Below, piece by piece: positions 33,453 through 43,168 of a DNA stretch of 64,000 bases. Origin of the DNA: Bradyrhizobium erythrophlei. Its GTDB lineage: Bacteria > Pseudomonadota > Alphaproteobacteria > Rhizobiales > Xanthobacteraceae. The stretch covers positions 2,294,001-2,358,000 of the forward strand of contig NZ_LT670818.1 of the NCBI RefSeq assembly GCF_900129505.1, in the 5' to 3' direction. Under the pieces are notes generated by a model, which saw only the letters and a list, made by a program, of their open reading frames with translations, made no database searches and had not been told where the DNA came from. A program made the position numbers and the translations under genes. The number at the start of each line of letters is the position of its first letter. Within the stretch, counting starts at the first letter, position 1.

Positions 33453-33753
33453 AGGCTACCTCTTGGCTAAAACTCGACCCGGTGGTCGAGGGTAGCACTC
33501 AGGGTGCTCGCCGTTCTCCTTGCAGAAATTATCGTTCCCGGTAGTCGACGAGTATGAAACAGTTCACAAGATATCGGCAAAGCGCTCCCCGTATCCGCAG
33601 TTTATGGACTTCGCGGGGAATGATCCGGTCGTAACCCTAGTCAACAGCCGCCCCCCAGGAGCTCCGGGGATCATCGTTACGATTTCCATCCACGCCGCGG
33701 CCCGATGCTCGGCGCGATGAACTCTCGCCGCTTCGTTCGATCATCTCTCATGC
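33453..33753. other. Intergenic gap
   Basis: About 300 bases between two minus-strand genes. No gene, repeat or RNA element recognised. The promoter of the large cyclase gene probably lies in the higher-numbered half. Confidence 0.4.
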
Positions 33754-34983
33754 CTATTCGCCGACTTCGGTAGTGATGACATCGCCGAACAATTCCCAAC
33801 GCTCGCCCTTGAATGTCCTGAGCTGAAATTGCTTGATTGGAGCGAAGTCAGTTGCGCTGGTGTTGATCGTGATGCCGGGCAACACCCCTTCCAGCTGCAG
33901 ACCCTTGATGCTCGCGGCCTGCTTCATGATATTTTCGCGGGTAAGATCATCGCCGCATGCCTGTAGTACATGGATCATCGTCTGCGCATAATTGTAGCCG
34001 ATTACTACAGATGAGTCTTCGCGGTTACCTTCCGGAAAATATTTCGCCAGAAATGCATCGAAGTGCTTGATTCCGACGTCATCGTTCCACTGCGGATCCG
34101 TCGGATCCTTGTTGTAAGCGGTCGAGATGATGTTTTGTCCGTTTTCAATACCTGCGGGCCTCATGACGGCCCCGGTAGATGAGCCAACGCTGTTGAGAAT
34201 GAACAGCGGTTTCCAACCCAATTCAGCTACTTTCTTGATCGACTGCGCTGCGAATTTCGGTGTCGTGATGCTAATGAAAATATCTGCACCCTCCGACTTG
34301 AGCGCCACGACGTGCGAGTCAATGGTAGGGGTGGCGGTTTCGTAGCTTTCCTCTCCGACAATCATCGAAGCCGCCTTGGCGCCCAGACCGTCCCGGATAC
34401 CTTTGACGTAATCTTTTCCGTAGTCGTCGTTCTGATAAAGGATACCGATCTTGCCGGTCGGCCTTTCCTTCAAAATGTACTGTGCATAAATGCGACCCTC
34501 GCTCTGGTAATTGGGTATCCAGCCCATCGTCCAAGGAAAATGTTTCGGATCGTTCCACTTTGTCGCACCAGTCGAAACAAACAGCTGAGGCACCTTCTTC
34601 TCGTTCATATACTTTTGAATCGCCGAGTTGGACGGCGTACCGAGAGGATTGAAAATGAACAGCACTTCGTCGCTTTCAACCAGTTTGCGGGCTTGTTCAA
34701 CCGCCTTCGGCGGGCTGTAGGCGTCATCATACGAGATGAAATTAATTTTGCGACCGTTGATGCCACCCTCCGCATTTATCTTCTTGAAGTACGCAGCCTC
34801 GGTCTTACCGATGACGCCGTAAGCGGAAGCTGGTCCGCTATAAGGCATGATGTTGCCGATCTTAATTTCAGTATCTGTCGCACCAGTGTCGTATTTCTTC
34901 TGGGCAATTGCGCCGGTGCTGGTTGCTGCCAACAAAATAATGGTTGCCGACAGTATCTGTAATCGATCACGAAAAGCTGGCAT
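33754..34983 (-). CDS. Branched-chain amino acid-type ABC substrate-binding protein, orphan
   Basis: 409 residues. Signal peptide LQILSATIILLAATSTGAIA ending before QKKYDTG. Type I periplasmic binding fold (Peripla_BP_6): DTEIKIGNIMPYSGPASAYG, FISYDDAYSPPKAVEQARKL, TGKIGILYQNDDYGKDYVKG. LivK-like. The ribosome site GGGAGG precedes the ATG. No permease or ATPase genes nearby, so it must share a transporter encoded elsewhere or act as a sensor. Its A/T-richer codon use stands out from the core genes. Confidence 0.92.
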   Translation of the reverse strand: MPAFRDRLQILSATIILLAATSTGAIAQKKYDTGATDTEIKIGNIMPYSGPASAYGVIGKTEAAYFKKINAEGGINGRKINFISYDDAYSPPKAVEQARKLVESDEVLFIFNPLGTPSNSAIQKYMNEKKVPQLFVSTGATKWNDPKHFPWTMGWIPNYQSEGRIYAQYILKERPTGKIGILYQNDDYGKDYVKGIRDGLGAKAASMIVGEESYETATPTIDSHVVALKSEGADIFISITTPKFAAQSIKKVAELGWKPLFILNSVGSSTGAVMRPAGIENGQNIISTAYNKDPTDPQWNDDVGIKHFDAFLAKYFPEGNREDSSVVIGYNYAQTMIHVLQACGDDLTRENIMKQAASIKGLQLEGVLPGITINTSATDFAPIKQFQLRTFKGERWELFGDVITTEVGE

Positions 34984-36288
34984 GATAGACCTCCCTGAAA
35001 AAGTAATTCGCGCAATAATTGTCGCATGCCCGTGCGCACGATGGGTGCTCGCTGAGAGACCGGCGCAAAAGGACTGTCGGTATTATTGAGAGTGCGATGC
35101 CCGCCGACGGCATTCTCCGCTGCCCATCCACCTCGAACGGAGACGTCGGCACGTCCCGTCTCGAAGAGCAGCTCTAAGCAACACTACATTATCCCCCGCC
35201 CATCCAAAAGACCTCATGTTGGCCCGGGGTGCGGCACATAGTTCGGTCAAAATCAGTGACCCAATGCCCGTTCTGGGTCATTCGCGTCACTTTGATCGGG
35301 CGCATGTGACTTCCGGTCTACCCCCGAAGAACGGACATCGCCGGACCGACCGGGTTATTCCGGTTCGTGCCAGAAGCGGGCATGTTGGCTCATCGGGACT
35401 ATCTCAATCCAAATCGATTGGTGACCCGTCGGGCAAATCACTTCGTTCGGCGCGCGACGGCCTGTCCAGCCCTCTTTGCAAAAATATTCTGGTTTTCCGA
35501 AAGACCAAATCAGTTCTATATGCGCATCGTCCCGTCCCACAGAGGGGCGGCTCGCGATCGTCACGGACGCGGGACGGGATGCAGTGGACGCGAGGGCGCT
35601 CTTGACGAACGGCGCTGACGCGGACGGCAAAATCGTGTGGTCCTGACGCCTCGACGCCGGCGTCAAGCCCGGGAGAAACAAGCTTCTCAGGGATGACGGT
35701 GACAAAAAAGCCCGATCGCCGGGGAGAGTACGACATAAGCCGTAAAACCATTGCGCGGGGAATGCGGGGTGTTTCCCGGTGTGACCTGACAACGCGTGTG
35801 CGTTCTACCACACTCATTGCACACGCGGCTATCGGGCGCATCGGACGCCCGGCATTCCCTGCGCCCTCCGATCGGAGAGGGCGGAATGAATGACAAAACC
35901 TCGCGCGAAACATGCGGCGAGATCGCGGAGCCATGCACGGTGATCTCCCCTCCCTCCACGCGCCCTCGCGCGTGGCGGGAAGGGGGTGGGGGGTGTCTCG
36001 GCAGACTCGCTGCCGGAAGAGCAAGCCGATAGACCCCCCACCCCCCGACCCCTCCCCACCGCTTCGCGGGGGGAGGGGAGGAGTTGTTCGCGATGGCAGG
36101 CTGTTTGAAAATTGAATCCGTAGCACAGCTCCTGCTGTCATCATCCGAAAGCGGATGATCCAGTATCCAGAGACATCTGGAATTGAGCCGACGCGCCGCG
36201 GCGTACTGGGTCCCCGCTTTCGCGGGGACGACGGCAGCTACGTTCGCGGGCAGTTTTGTTCGCGGAAAGACGCGGTGGCGCTCAGTCG
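34984..36288. repeat. 1.3-kb pile-up of dispersed intergenic repeats
   Basis: No gene. At least four separate repeat units abut: 35230-35400 (CCCGTTCTGGGTCATTCGCG and CCCCCGAAGAACGGACATC relic); 35650-35890 (a unit containing AAAACCATTGCGCG and CGGGCGCATCGGACGCCCGG); 35945-36090 (long inverted repeat GGGGGTGGGGGGTGTC / GACCCCTCCCC type with hairpin CCGCTTCGCGG); 36140-36235 (TACTGGGTCCCCGCTTTCGC and GGGGACG). The second and fourth are types known to recur through Bradyrhizobium genomes. Long open frames crossing the region on the minus strand are products of the repeats' GC content. Confidence 0.7.
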
Positions 36289-36885
36289 CTACCGCCCGCG
36301 CCGTGTCGAGCTGCCCCAGTTCTTCAGCGACGACCACACGCCGCGCGAAAGCCGGAAGCAATCGACCGGGGTCGATGAGCCCAGCGCCTCGAAGCGGTGC
36401 AGTTCGACGCCGCTCCACTGGAAGCCGCATTTCTCCAGGATGTTGCGCGACGACGGGTTGGTGACGCGTGCGCCTGCGACCAGGTGCTCGGCATCGAACT
36501 CCTCGAAGGTGAAATCGATCACCGCGCGTGCGGCTTCAGTGCCGAAACCCTGGCCCCAATACTCGACGCCGAGCCAGAAGCCGAGTTCCGGCGCGTCCGG
36601 CTGGCGCCAGTCGACGCCGACCATGCCGATCGGCGAAAAATTGTTTTCGATCAGGAATACGGTGCCGCGATTGTCGCCTGCGGTCGCGCGAACGAATTCG
36701 ATCGCGTGGTCCTGGCCATAGGGATGCGGCAGGCGGCGGCTATTTTCCGCAATGCGGCGATCGTCGGCGAGACGCGCGATCGCTTTTACGTCCGCGAGCG
36801 TCGGCCTGCGCAGCAGCAGCCGTTCGGTCTCGAGGACGCAAGGACTTGCCTCGCGCAACGTAGGGGTCGGGATATCCTGCAGCAT
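36289..36885 (-). CDS. GNAT-family N-acetyltransferase (RimJ/RimL type)
   Basis: 198 residues from ATG 36885, which has a CAGGAG ribosome site. Acetyltransferase fold: LETERLLLRRPTLADVKAIA, GTVFLIENNFSPIGMVGVDW, ELGFWLGVEYWGQGFGTEAA (acetyl-CoA loop), NPSSRNILEKCGFQWSG. Substrate unknown. Genes of this kind often sit between rpmA and obgE in Bradyrhizobium relatives. Confidence 0.92.
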   Translation of the reverse strand: MLQDIPTPTLREASPCVLETERLLLRRPTLADVKAIARLADDRRIAENSRRLPHPYGQDHAIEFVRATAGDNRGTVFLIENNFSPIGMVGVDWRQPDAPELGFWLGVEYWGQGFGTEAARAVIDFTFEEFDAEHLVAGARVTNPSSRNILEKCGFQWSGVELHRFEALGSSTPVDCFRLSRGVWSSLKNWGSSTRRGR

Positions 36886-37022
36886 GTCGGGCTCCTGTAT
36901 GCGAAAACAAAAAGCAACTCTGAACACGCACAACAAAAAAGGGAGGCCGGTTTCCCGCCTCCCCTGGAGCCTTCTCGCTCCGCCGGTTCAACAGGACCCG
37001 GCGGACTCATGTTGTCCACCGT

Positions 37023-37295
37023 TTACTCGGCCGCGGCTTCCGTCATCGGAACAACCGACACGAAAGTGCGGCCGTTGGCTTTTGCACGAAACTCGACATG
37101 GCCTTCGACCTTCGCGAAGAGAGTATGGTCGGTGCCCATGCCGACATTAAGGCCGGGATGCCAGGTGGTGCCGCGCTGACGTGCAATGATGTTGCCGGGA
37201 ATGACGTGCTCGCCGCCATAGGCCTTGATCCCGAGCCGCTTGCCCGCTGAATCACGCCCGTTTCGCGATGAACCGCCTGCTTTTTTGTGAGCCAT
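37023..37295 (-). CDS. rpmA: 50S ribosomal protein L27
   Basis: 90 residues. [20 protein letters not shown] and [18 protein letters not shown] are diagnostic. The N-terminal AHKKAG tail reaches the peptidyl-transferase centre. Starts 71 bases after rplU and shares its operon. Confidence 0.98.
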   Translation of the reverse strand: MAHKKAGGSSRNGRDSAGKRLGIKAYGGEHVIPGNIIARQRGTTWHPGLNVGMGTDHTLFAKVEGHVEFRAKANGRTFVSVVPMTEAAAE

Positions 37296-37366
37296 AGCCC
37301 GTCTCCAAACTTCGCCGAATCTTTAAATCAATTCCTTGACGGAATCATTTCACTTTTTATCACGCT

Positions 37367-37879
37367 TCACTTTTTATCACTTTTAGCCTTGGCGGCAGGC
37401 TTCTTCGCCGCCGCTGGCTTGGCGCGCGGTTTTGTCGCGGCCTTGGCAACAGCCTTCTTCGGCGCTGCCTTTTTCTTCGCGACCGTCGGCGCCTCGTCGT
37501 CGCCGTCCAGCGGCGCCGGAGCCACCGGCTTCTCCCGTTTCGGACGTGGTCCGATCGAGGGCGTCGCGCTATCGGTCAGGATCTCGGTGATGCGGAGCAC
37601 CGTGATCTCGTCGCGATATCCGCGCTTGCGGCGCGAATTCTTGCGGCGGCGCTTCTTGAACGCGATCACCTTGGGGCCGCGCTTGTGCTGCAGCACTTCG
37701 GCCGCAACGGAAGCGCCTGCCACCGTGGGCGCACCAAGTACCGGCTGGTCGCCGCCGACCAGCAAAACTTCGCCAAGCTGCACGATCGTCCCGACATCGC
37801 CGGCGATCTTGCCTATCTCGAGCACATCATCCGGAACGACGCGGTATTGCCGGCCGCCGGTTTTGATGACTGCGAACAT
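37367..37879 (-). CDS. rplU: 50S ribosomal protein L21 with long basic C-terminal tail
   Basis: 170 residues, against about 103 for standard L21. MFAVIKTGGRQYRVVPDDVL opens the normal domain, which ends near KKRRRKNSRRKRGYRDEITV; the remaining 60 residues are Ala/Lys/Pro-rich and look disordered. Such tails occur in Bradyrhizobium relatives. A 13-base direct duplication (CACTTTTTATCAC) lies at the stop codon (37350-37380). Confidence 0.96.
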   Translation of the reverse strand: MFAVIKTGGRQYRVVPDDVLEIGKIAGDVGTIVQLGEVLLVGGDQPVLGAPTVAGASVAAEVLQHKRGPKVIAFKKRRRKNSRRKRGYRDEITVLRITEILTDSATPSIGPRPKREKPVAPAPLDGDDEAPTVAKKKAAPKKAVAKAATKPRAKPAAAKKPAAKAKSDKK

Positions 37880-38235
37880 CGTTTTATTCCTTCGTGTTCG
37901 ATCCCGGCCTCGGAACGGGTCCGGGCCGGCTTTTTCTTCAGTCGTTATGGGTTCATCGCGACGATCAGATCGTCGCGAATTTCCGCGCGATCGGGGAGCG
38001 ATCCCTTAAATCCGCGCAAAAACAAGCGGCGCGAGGAATTTCCCGCGCCGGGTGCGGGGACTTATAGCCGGGAAGCGGCCTGAGTCAAGGAAAACTGCCC
38101 CAAAAACCGGCCAAATCTGAAGGATTTGGCGCATTTCTGGCCCGATCGGCCGGTTTCGGGCGAGGCTAACCTTGCCAGTGAAACCAATGGGTTCCCGCGC
38201 CGTTGTCCCGCCGGCTCCCACCGGGCAAGGGCAAA
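37880..38235. other. rplU upstream region with leader hairpin
   Basis: About 355 bases between divergent rplU and the ROK gene. Just upstream of rplU an inverted repeat (CCGGCC at 37904-37909, GGCCGG at 37924-37929) could form a hairpin in the L21 mRNA leader. Ribosomal protein operons are often controlled in the leader, but no known L21 leader structure is recognised here. The promoters of both genes should lie in this gap. Confidence 0.4.
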
Positions 38236-39342
38236 ATGGCGGACGATGTAATAACGAGAACGGGCATCGCCCGCCACGGCGCCACCCGGCTGCCGTCGGT
38301 GGACGTGGACAGCTTCAATATCGAGCTGAAGGACGACGACGGCTTTCTCGGCGACCGCGCCAGCAAGCGCGCGTTCCGCAAGATCCTGGACAGCTTGCGC
38401 CAGCCGCTGAAGGGAAATGGCGACGATCCGCTCGGCAAGAAGGCCTCGGCGGATCTGGGCAAGAGCGAACTCGATGAGGCCTTGCTTGGCGAGGACGTCG
38501 GCGCCGCCGCGCTGGTGCATGGCGCGATCGAGGAGTTTGCCCAAGAGCTTAGCCATGTGACGCAGCGCTTCCTCAAAACCAAGGCCTGGGCCGATACCGA
38601 ACGCATCGTGGTCGGCGGTGGCTTTCGCGAAAGCCGGGTCGGCGAACTCGCGATCGCGCGCACCGATGCGCTTCTCAAGGCCGGGGATTTCAAGGTCGAT
38701 TTGGTGCCGATCCGCTATCACCCCGATGACGCCGGCCTGGTCGGCTGTCTGCATCTGGCGCCGTCGTGGATCTTCGAGGCCCATGACAGCATTCTTGCGG
38801 TCGATATTGGCGGGACCAATATCCGCTGCGGCGTGGTCGAAACCCGCTGGAAAAAGGCCCCCGATCTGTCGAAGGCCGCGGTCTGGAAATCCGAACTGTG
38901 GCGGCATGCCGACGACGAGCCGACGCGGGAAGGCGCGGTCAAGCGGCTGGTGAAGATGCTGAAGGGCCTTATTGCGGCCGCGGAAGCCGAAGGCCTCAAG
39001 CTCGCGCCCTTCATCGGGATCGCCTGTCCTGGCGTGATCAACGAAGATGGCTCGATCGAGAAGGGCGCGCAGAACCTGCCGGGCAATTGGGAAAGCAGCA
39101 AATTCAATCTGCCGGCGAGCCTGGTCGAGGCGATCCCCGAGATCGGCGATCACGACACCGCGGTGCTGATGCATAATGACGGCGTGGCGCAGGGGCTTTG
39201 CGAGGTTCCATTCATGCAGGACGTGGAGCGCTGGGGAGTGCTGACGATTGGCACGGGGTTAGGCAATGCGCGCTTCACCAACCGCCGCAAGGAAAAGGAT
39301 AAAGGCAAGGACGAGAAGAAGGACAACAAGAGCAAGGATTAA
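38236..39342 (+). CDS. ROK-family protein (glucokinase-like)
   Basis: 368 residues from ATG 38236, with an AAGGGC ribosome site. N-terminal 190 residues are not typical ROK kinase sequence (WADTERIVVGGGFRESRVGE). The ATP-binding phosphate loop appears late, at ILAVDIGGTNIRCGVVE, followed by APFIGIACPGVINEDGSIEK and WGVLTIGTGLGNARF. The C-terminus is a Lys/Asp tail. The order of halves suggests a circularly permuted or two-module ROK protein. Whether it is an active sugar kinase is not shown. Confidence 0.78.
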   Translation: MADDVITRTGIARHGATRLPSVDVDSFNIELKDDDGFLGDRASKRAFRKILDSLRQPLKGNGDDPLGKKASADLGKSELDEALLGEDVGAAALVHGAIEEFAQELSHVTQRFLKTKAWADTERIVVGGGFRESRVGELAIARTDALLKAGDFKVDLVPIRYHPDDAGLVGCLHLAPSWIFEAHDSILAVDIGGTNIRCGVVETRWKKAPDLSKAAVWKSELWRHADDEPTREGAVKRLVKMLKGLIAAAEAEGLKLAPFIGIACPGVINEDGSIEKGAQNLPGNWESSKFNLPASLVEAIPEIGDHDTAVLMHNDGVAQGLCEVPFMQDVERWGVLTIGTGLGNARFTNRRKEKDKGKDEKKDNKSKD

Positions 39343-39640
39343 GGTTGGGCGGACGGGTAACCTTGACTGGTTAGGTTAAGACCGGGATTGCGTTGCCGAT
39401 TGTGGGCGGATCGCTACCGTCCAATCGTCGCTCGGGCTGGCCGGCGAAGCCGCACTTCACGGCCGCAATTTCAATGATGCGACACGGGACCGCCGGTTTT
39501 TATCGCGTCTGGCGGTCCCACCCTTGTCTGCAGCGGCTGCCGAACCGGGAATTTCCCCTCTCCGGCGCCTTGTCTGCCCCGCCATCCTCGCCTAGAACTC
39601 CGCCCGACCGCGGGCGCGAGAATCGCCCGTTATGGCGCCC

Positions 39641-39730
39641 GGAGAGGTGGCAGAGTGGTCGAATGCACCGCACTCGAAATGCGGCATAGGTGCAAGCCTA
39701 TCGGGGGTTCGAATCCCTCCCTCTCCGCCA
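39641..39730 (+). tRNA. tRNA-Ser (anticodon CGA)
   Basis: 90 bases including an encoded CCA. Acceptor stem GGAGAGG pairs with CCTCTCC; anticodon stem CCGCA/TGCGG encloses loop CTCGAAA, anticodon CGA; a long variable arm (type II tRNA) and T-loop GGTTCGAATCC are present. It reads UCG codons. The 3' end is duplicated 3200 bases downstream, marking the edge of an island. Confidence 0.97.
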
Positions 39731-39903
39731 GTAAGTCTTTGATATAATTATATAAAATATATCTCGCGAAATTGCGCGGACACTTCCGCGGGTTAGTGCA
39801 GATACCTGCGGTAGTTGGCCACTGAGAGAGCGAATTGGTCGTTCTTTTCGCGATGAATGGAGGTCGTTTCTCATAACGCGACTTTGCCAGTGGCCTTCTC
39901 TGC
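39696..39903 (+). repeat. Left copy of the 208-bp tRNA-Ser flank duplication (attL-like)
   Basis: Begins inside the tRNA-Ser gene (GCCTATCGGGGG) and runs 173 bases past its end. It aligns without gaps to 42896-43103 at a constant offset of 3200, with 49 mismatches by hand count (about 76% identity). The tRNA end with GTAAGTCT and the segment ACTTTGCCAGTGG are the best conserved parts. Confidence 0.85.
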
Positions 39904-40142
39904 AATTGATGGCGTCAATGACGGCGCGATCTTGTATATCGCGCGGCCTTTTTGATTTCTCCATACCGGCGTTGGGCCCTTTAACGCTCTATCTCGACTG
40001 GATTCTGCAGACTGCGCGACAGTGGGGCGCTGCATTCTCAAATCTTCGGTCAATTCGAGCGCAACCACACTTGCGCAGCGCCGAGCGCAGTAGAATTTGT
40101 TAAGCTGCTGACAGAGAACGCGCGCATTCGCCAAACTCGACC

Positions 40143-42644
40143 ATGACGCAAACGGACATCAGAATTACCGACCTCATGACGCGGCTCACTGCGCTGGAAC
40201 GCGAGCGAGCGGCGATCGTAGCCGAGATCGAGACGCTGCGATCGGCAGCGAGTGAGCAGGCCGCTGCGATCAAAGTTATCCCTTCGGAAAAAGCCGGCGA
40301 TCTCGTCGATCGGAATTCGACAATCGAAAGCAAGATTGCCCTGTTCCGACGGCTTTTCCGCGGCCGTTCGGATGTCTTCCCTATCCGTTGGGAGAATCGC
40401 AAGTCGGGGCGCAGCGGCTACGCACCCGCCTGTGCGAATGAATGGCAGCGCGGGATTTGCGAAAAGCCGAAAGTCAAATGTTCGGCATGTCCAAATCAGG
40501 CATTCTTGGTCGTAGATGACGTGTCAATGGAACGTCATCTACGCGGGACCGACGCGAATGGCGCCCCGTTTGTTATGGGGGTCTATCCGATGCTTGCGGA
40601 TAATACCTGTTCGTTCCTGGCCGCGGATTTCGACGAAGGGGAATGGCGAAGAGATGTCTTCGCTTTTAGGGAGACCTGCCAGCGTCACGCAATTCCTGTT
40701 GCCATTGAGCGGTCGCGGTCCGGAAACGGTGCCCACGCCTGGATCTTTTTCAAGGAGCCAATACCGGCAGCGTCGGCGCGCCGTCTTGGGGCATTCCTTA
40801 TCACCGACACGATGGAACGTGTCCCCGATATCGGATTCGGATCCTACGATCGGTTTTTTCCGAGCCAGGATTCGATGCCGGCGGGTGGGTTCGGTAATTT
40901 GATTGCATTGCCGCTCCAGGGGCTTGCGCGCAGCTCTGGCAACAGCGTGTTCATCGACGAGTCTTGTTCGCCATATCTGGATCAGTGGACCTTCCTGTCC
41001 GCGGTTGATCCTATAGCGCGAGCGAAGGTGGATCATCTTATCGAGGAAGCAAGTGCATCTGGAAAAATTCTTGGCGTGCGTATCCCTCTCGTCGACGAAG
41101 ACGAAGAACCGTGGCTTGCCCCGCCGTCGCGCCGACAGCCGCCACCAGCAATCGACGGGCCCTTGCCAAGTGCGATCACCGTCGTACAGGCGGACCAGAT
41201 CTACATCCCGCGTCATGCGCTACCACCGTCGCTGATCGCCCGCCTTATTCGCCTCGCTGCGTTCCAGAATCCCGAATTCTATGCCGCACAAGCAATGCGC
41301 CGATCGACCCATGACAAGCCTCGGATCATCTCTTGTGCAGAGTTGACTAGCCATCACGTTGCTCTACCTCGGGGGTGCTCCGACGCCGTCTGCGATCTCC
41401 TCGCGTCACTTGGAATTGCAGTAACCATCGAAGATTGCCGCACCACCGGAGCGCCGATCCCATTCGCATTCACCGGCTCACTACGTCCCGATCAGAAACC
41501 CGCGATCGCAGCCCTGTTGCCGCACGATACAGGCGTGCTTGCGGCAACGACGGCATTCGGCAAGACGGTCTTAGCCATCCGGATGATCGCCGAACGCGGG
41601 TTGAATACGTTGATCCTCGTTCACCGCCGTCAACTGATGGATCAATGGATTGAGCGGCTCACGGCGTTCTCAAACCTGCCGCGCGATGCGATCGGCATAA
41701 TAGGCGGTGGTCGTCGTAAGCCGAAGGGTCAGGTTGATGTCGCCCTGATCCAGAGCCTTGTTCGCAAAGGAGAAGTTGACGATATCGTCGGAAATTATGG
41801 ACATCTCGTGGTCGACGAATGCCACCATCTGTCGGCCGTGAGCTTCGAAATGGTCGCGCGCCGCAGCAAGGCCCGTTACATCCTCGGCCTGTCAGCAACA
41901 GTGACGCGGAAAGACGGACATCACCCGATCATCGTTATGCAATGCGGTCCTGTCCGCCATCGCGTAGATGCGCGATCCGAGGCCGCCAAACGCCCATTTG
42001 ATCACGTGGTGCGGATCAGGGACACCAGCTTCCAACTCCAAGCCACGTTGAACGCCTCTTCCCCTTCCATCCAGGATGTTTTCAAGGCAATGGTCGCCGA
42101 TGAAGCGCGCAACGGTTTGATATTTGATGATGTCTTGCATGCACTCGAAGCAGGACGGTCACCTGTCGTGATCACCGAGCGGACCGCCCACTTGGAGATC
42201 CTTGCAAAGCGTCTCGAGCGTTTCGCGAGGCATGTGATCGTGCTGCGCGGTGGGCAAAGCGAGAAGCAACGCAGCGATATCGCCGCGCGTCTAGCCGCGA
42301 TTCCCCCGACCGAGGAACGCGTCATAGTCGCGACCGGGCGCTATCTCGGCGAGGGTTTCGATGATTCCCGTCTCGATACTCTTTTCCTTACTATGCCCAT
42401 AGCGTGGAAAGGTACACTTGCCCAGTATGCCGGCCGGTTGCACCGTCTCCACGACTCCAAGCGCGAGGTGATCATCTACGACTATGTCGACATGAACGTG
42501 CCGGTTCTGGCCCGAATGGCCGCAAAACGACGCGTCGGATATCAAGCAATCGGCTATAGGATTCTTGCTACCGGTGATTTGCTTTCCGGTCAGTCGGTCG
42601 CATCAGAGGCATCCGGTGAGGCGCCCGCAACTTTCTCCGTTTGA
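40143..42644 (+). CDS. TOTE-type archaeo-eukaryotic primase fused to SF2 helicase
   Basis: 833 residues. Short coiled coil (10-45), then an archaeo-eukaryotic primase-like domain (about 60-310) with a four-cysteine cluster (C97, C106, C113, C116), the metal motif ADFDEGEW (D162, D164) and RSGNGAHAW (H198). Then a superfamily 2 helicase: Walker A AATTAFGKTVLA (about 467-478), VVDECHH (DECH at 558-561), GLSATVTRKDG, and motif VI region TLAQYAGRLHRLH. This primase-helicase pairing is the core of the TOTE conflict systems predicted to act against invading DNA. All key residues look intact. No partner gene is beside it. Confidence 0.85.
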   Translation: MTQTDIRITDLMTRLTALERERAAIVAEIETLRSAASEQAAAIKVIPSEKAGDLVDRNSTIESKIALFRRLFRGRSDVFPIRWENRKSGRSGYAPACANEWQRGICEKPKVKCSACPNQAFLVVDDVSMERHLRGTDANGAPFVMGVYPMLADNTCSFLAADFDEGEWRRDVFAFRETCQRHAIPVAIERSRSGNGAHAWIFFKEPIPAASARRLGAFLITDTMERVPDIGFGSYDRFFPSQDSMPAGGFGNLIALPLQGLARSSGNSVFIDESCSPYLDQWTFLSAVDPIARAKVDHLIEEASASGKILGVRIPLVDEDEEPWLAPPSRRQPPPAIDGPLPSAITVVQADQIYIPRHALPPSLIARLIRLAAFQNPEFYAAQAMRRSTHDKPRIISCAELTSHHVALPRGCSDAVCDLLASLGIAVTIEDCRTTGAPIPFAFTGSLRPDQKPAIAALLPHDTGVLAATTAFGKTVLAIRMIAERGLNTLILVHRRQLMDQWIERLTAFSNLPRDAIGIIGGGRRKPKGQVDVALIQSLVRKGEVDDIVGNYGHLVVDECHHLSAVSFEMVARRSKARYILGLSATVTRKDGHHPIIVMQCGPVRHRVDARSEAAKRPFDHVVRIRDTSFQLQATLNASSPSIQDVFKAMVADEARNGLIFDDVLHALEAGRSPVVITERTAHLEILAKRLERFARHVIVLRGGQSEKQRSDIAARLAAIPPTEERVIVATGRYLGEGFDDSRLDTLFLTMPIAWKGTLAQYAGRLHRLHDSKREVIIYDYVDMNVPVLARMAAKRRVGYQAIGYRILATGDLLSGQSVASEASGEAPATFSV

Positions 42645-42895
42645 GGCGAATTATGTGGGATATTTTCGGACATCAATTTCGGGTCGGAGGGCCTAGGCGG
42701 ACGGGTCGACACGCTCGCCCAACGCGCAGACCTTGCCCGCAATTGTCAGTGCCGGCCCGATTCGGCCGACATCCCCACTGGTGAGAGAGCGGTGCGCCGC
42801 GAGCTTCTGCACCTTTTGCGGGATTTCTCTCAGTGGGCCATTTTGCGGCACATGAGCGGAAATTCAGCCGACATTTCAAAAGGATATTTTGAGAA

Positions 42896-43103
42896 GCCTA
42901 TCGGGAGTTTGAATCCCCTCTGGTCCGCCAGTAAGTCTCTGATATTACAATAGAAAATGTAACTGACTCAATTGTGCCGTCGCTTCCGCGGGTTAGCGCC
43001 CGCAGTTACGCGAGTAGGCCACCGAAAGAGCGAATTCCTCGCCCTTTGCACGTTCAGTGTCGGTCGTTTCTCAGAAGGCGACTTTGCCAGTGGCTTTCTC
43101 TGC
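42896..43103 (+). repeat. Right copy of the 208-bp tRNA-Ser flank duplication (attR-like)
   Basis: GCCTATCGGGAGTTTGAATC with TCCGCCAGTAAGTCT reproduces the T-arm, acceptor end and downstream flank of tRNA-Ser, but the acceptor strand has changed (TGGTCCGCCA), so it cannot make a functional tRNA end for this gene. Only the tRNA 3' half is present; nothing upstream of 42896 resembles the 5' part. Confidence 0.85.
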
Positions 43104-43168
43104 GAATGATGGTGGTGATTAGAAGACGTTCCAGCGTACGCGCCGCGCTAGCTATCGTAGCGCCTTGA

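Larger units (their letters stand above)
39696..43103. mobile_element. tRNA-Ser-bounded 3.2-kb cassette carrying a primase-helicase gene
   Basis: Bounded by direct repeats of the tRNA-Ser 3' end plus flank, as expected for site-specific integration into a tRNA gene. It contains one complete gene (40143-42644) and no integrase. The ends differ by about a quarter of positions, so either the insertion is old or the right end came with a different element. Integrase remnants beyond the right end (44336 and 44820) suggest the cassette is what is left of a larger, tandem array. Confidence 0.7.

Noticed and set aside
35404..36144. 246-codon minus-strand open frame
   Set aside because: Translation of dispersed repeat units; similar peptides appear wherever these repeats occur.
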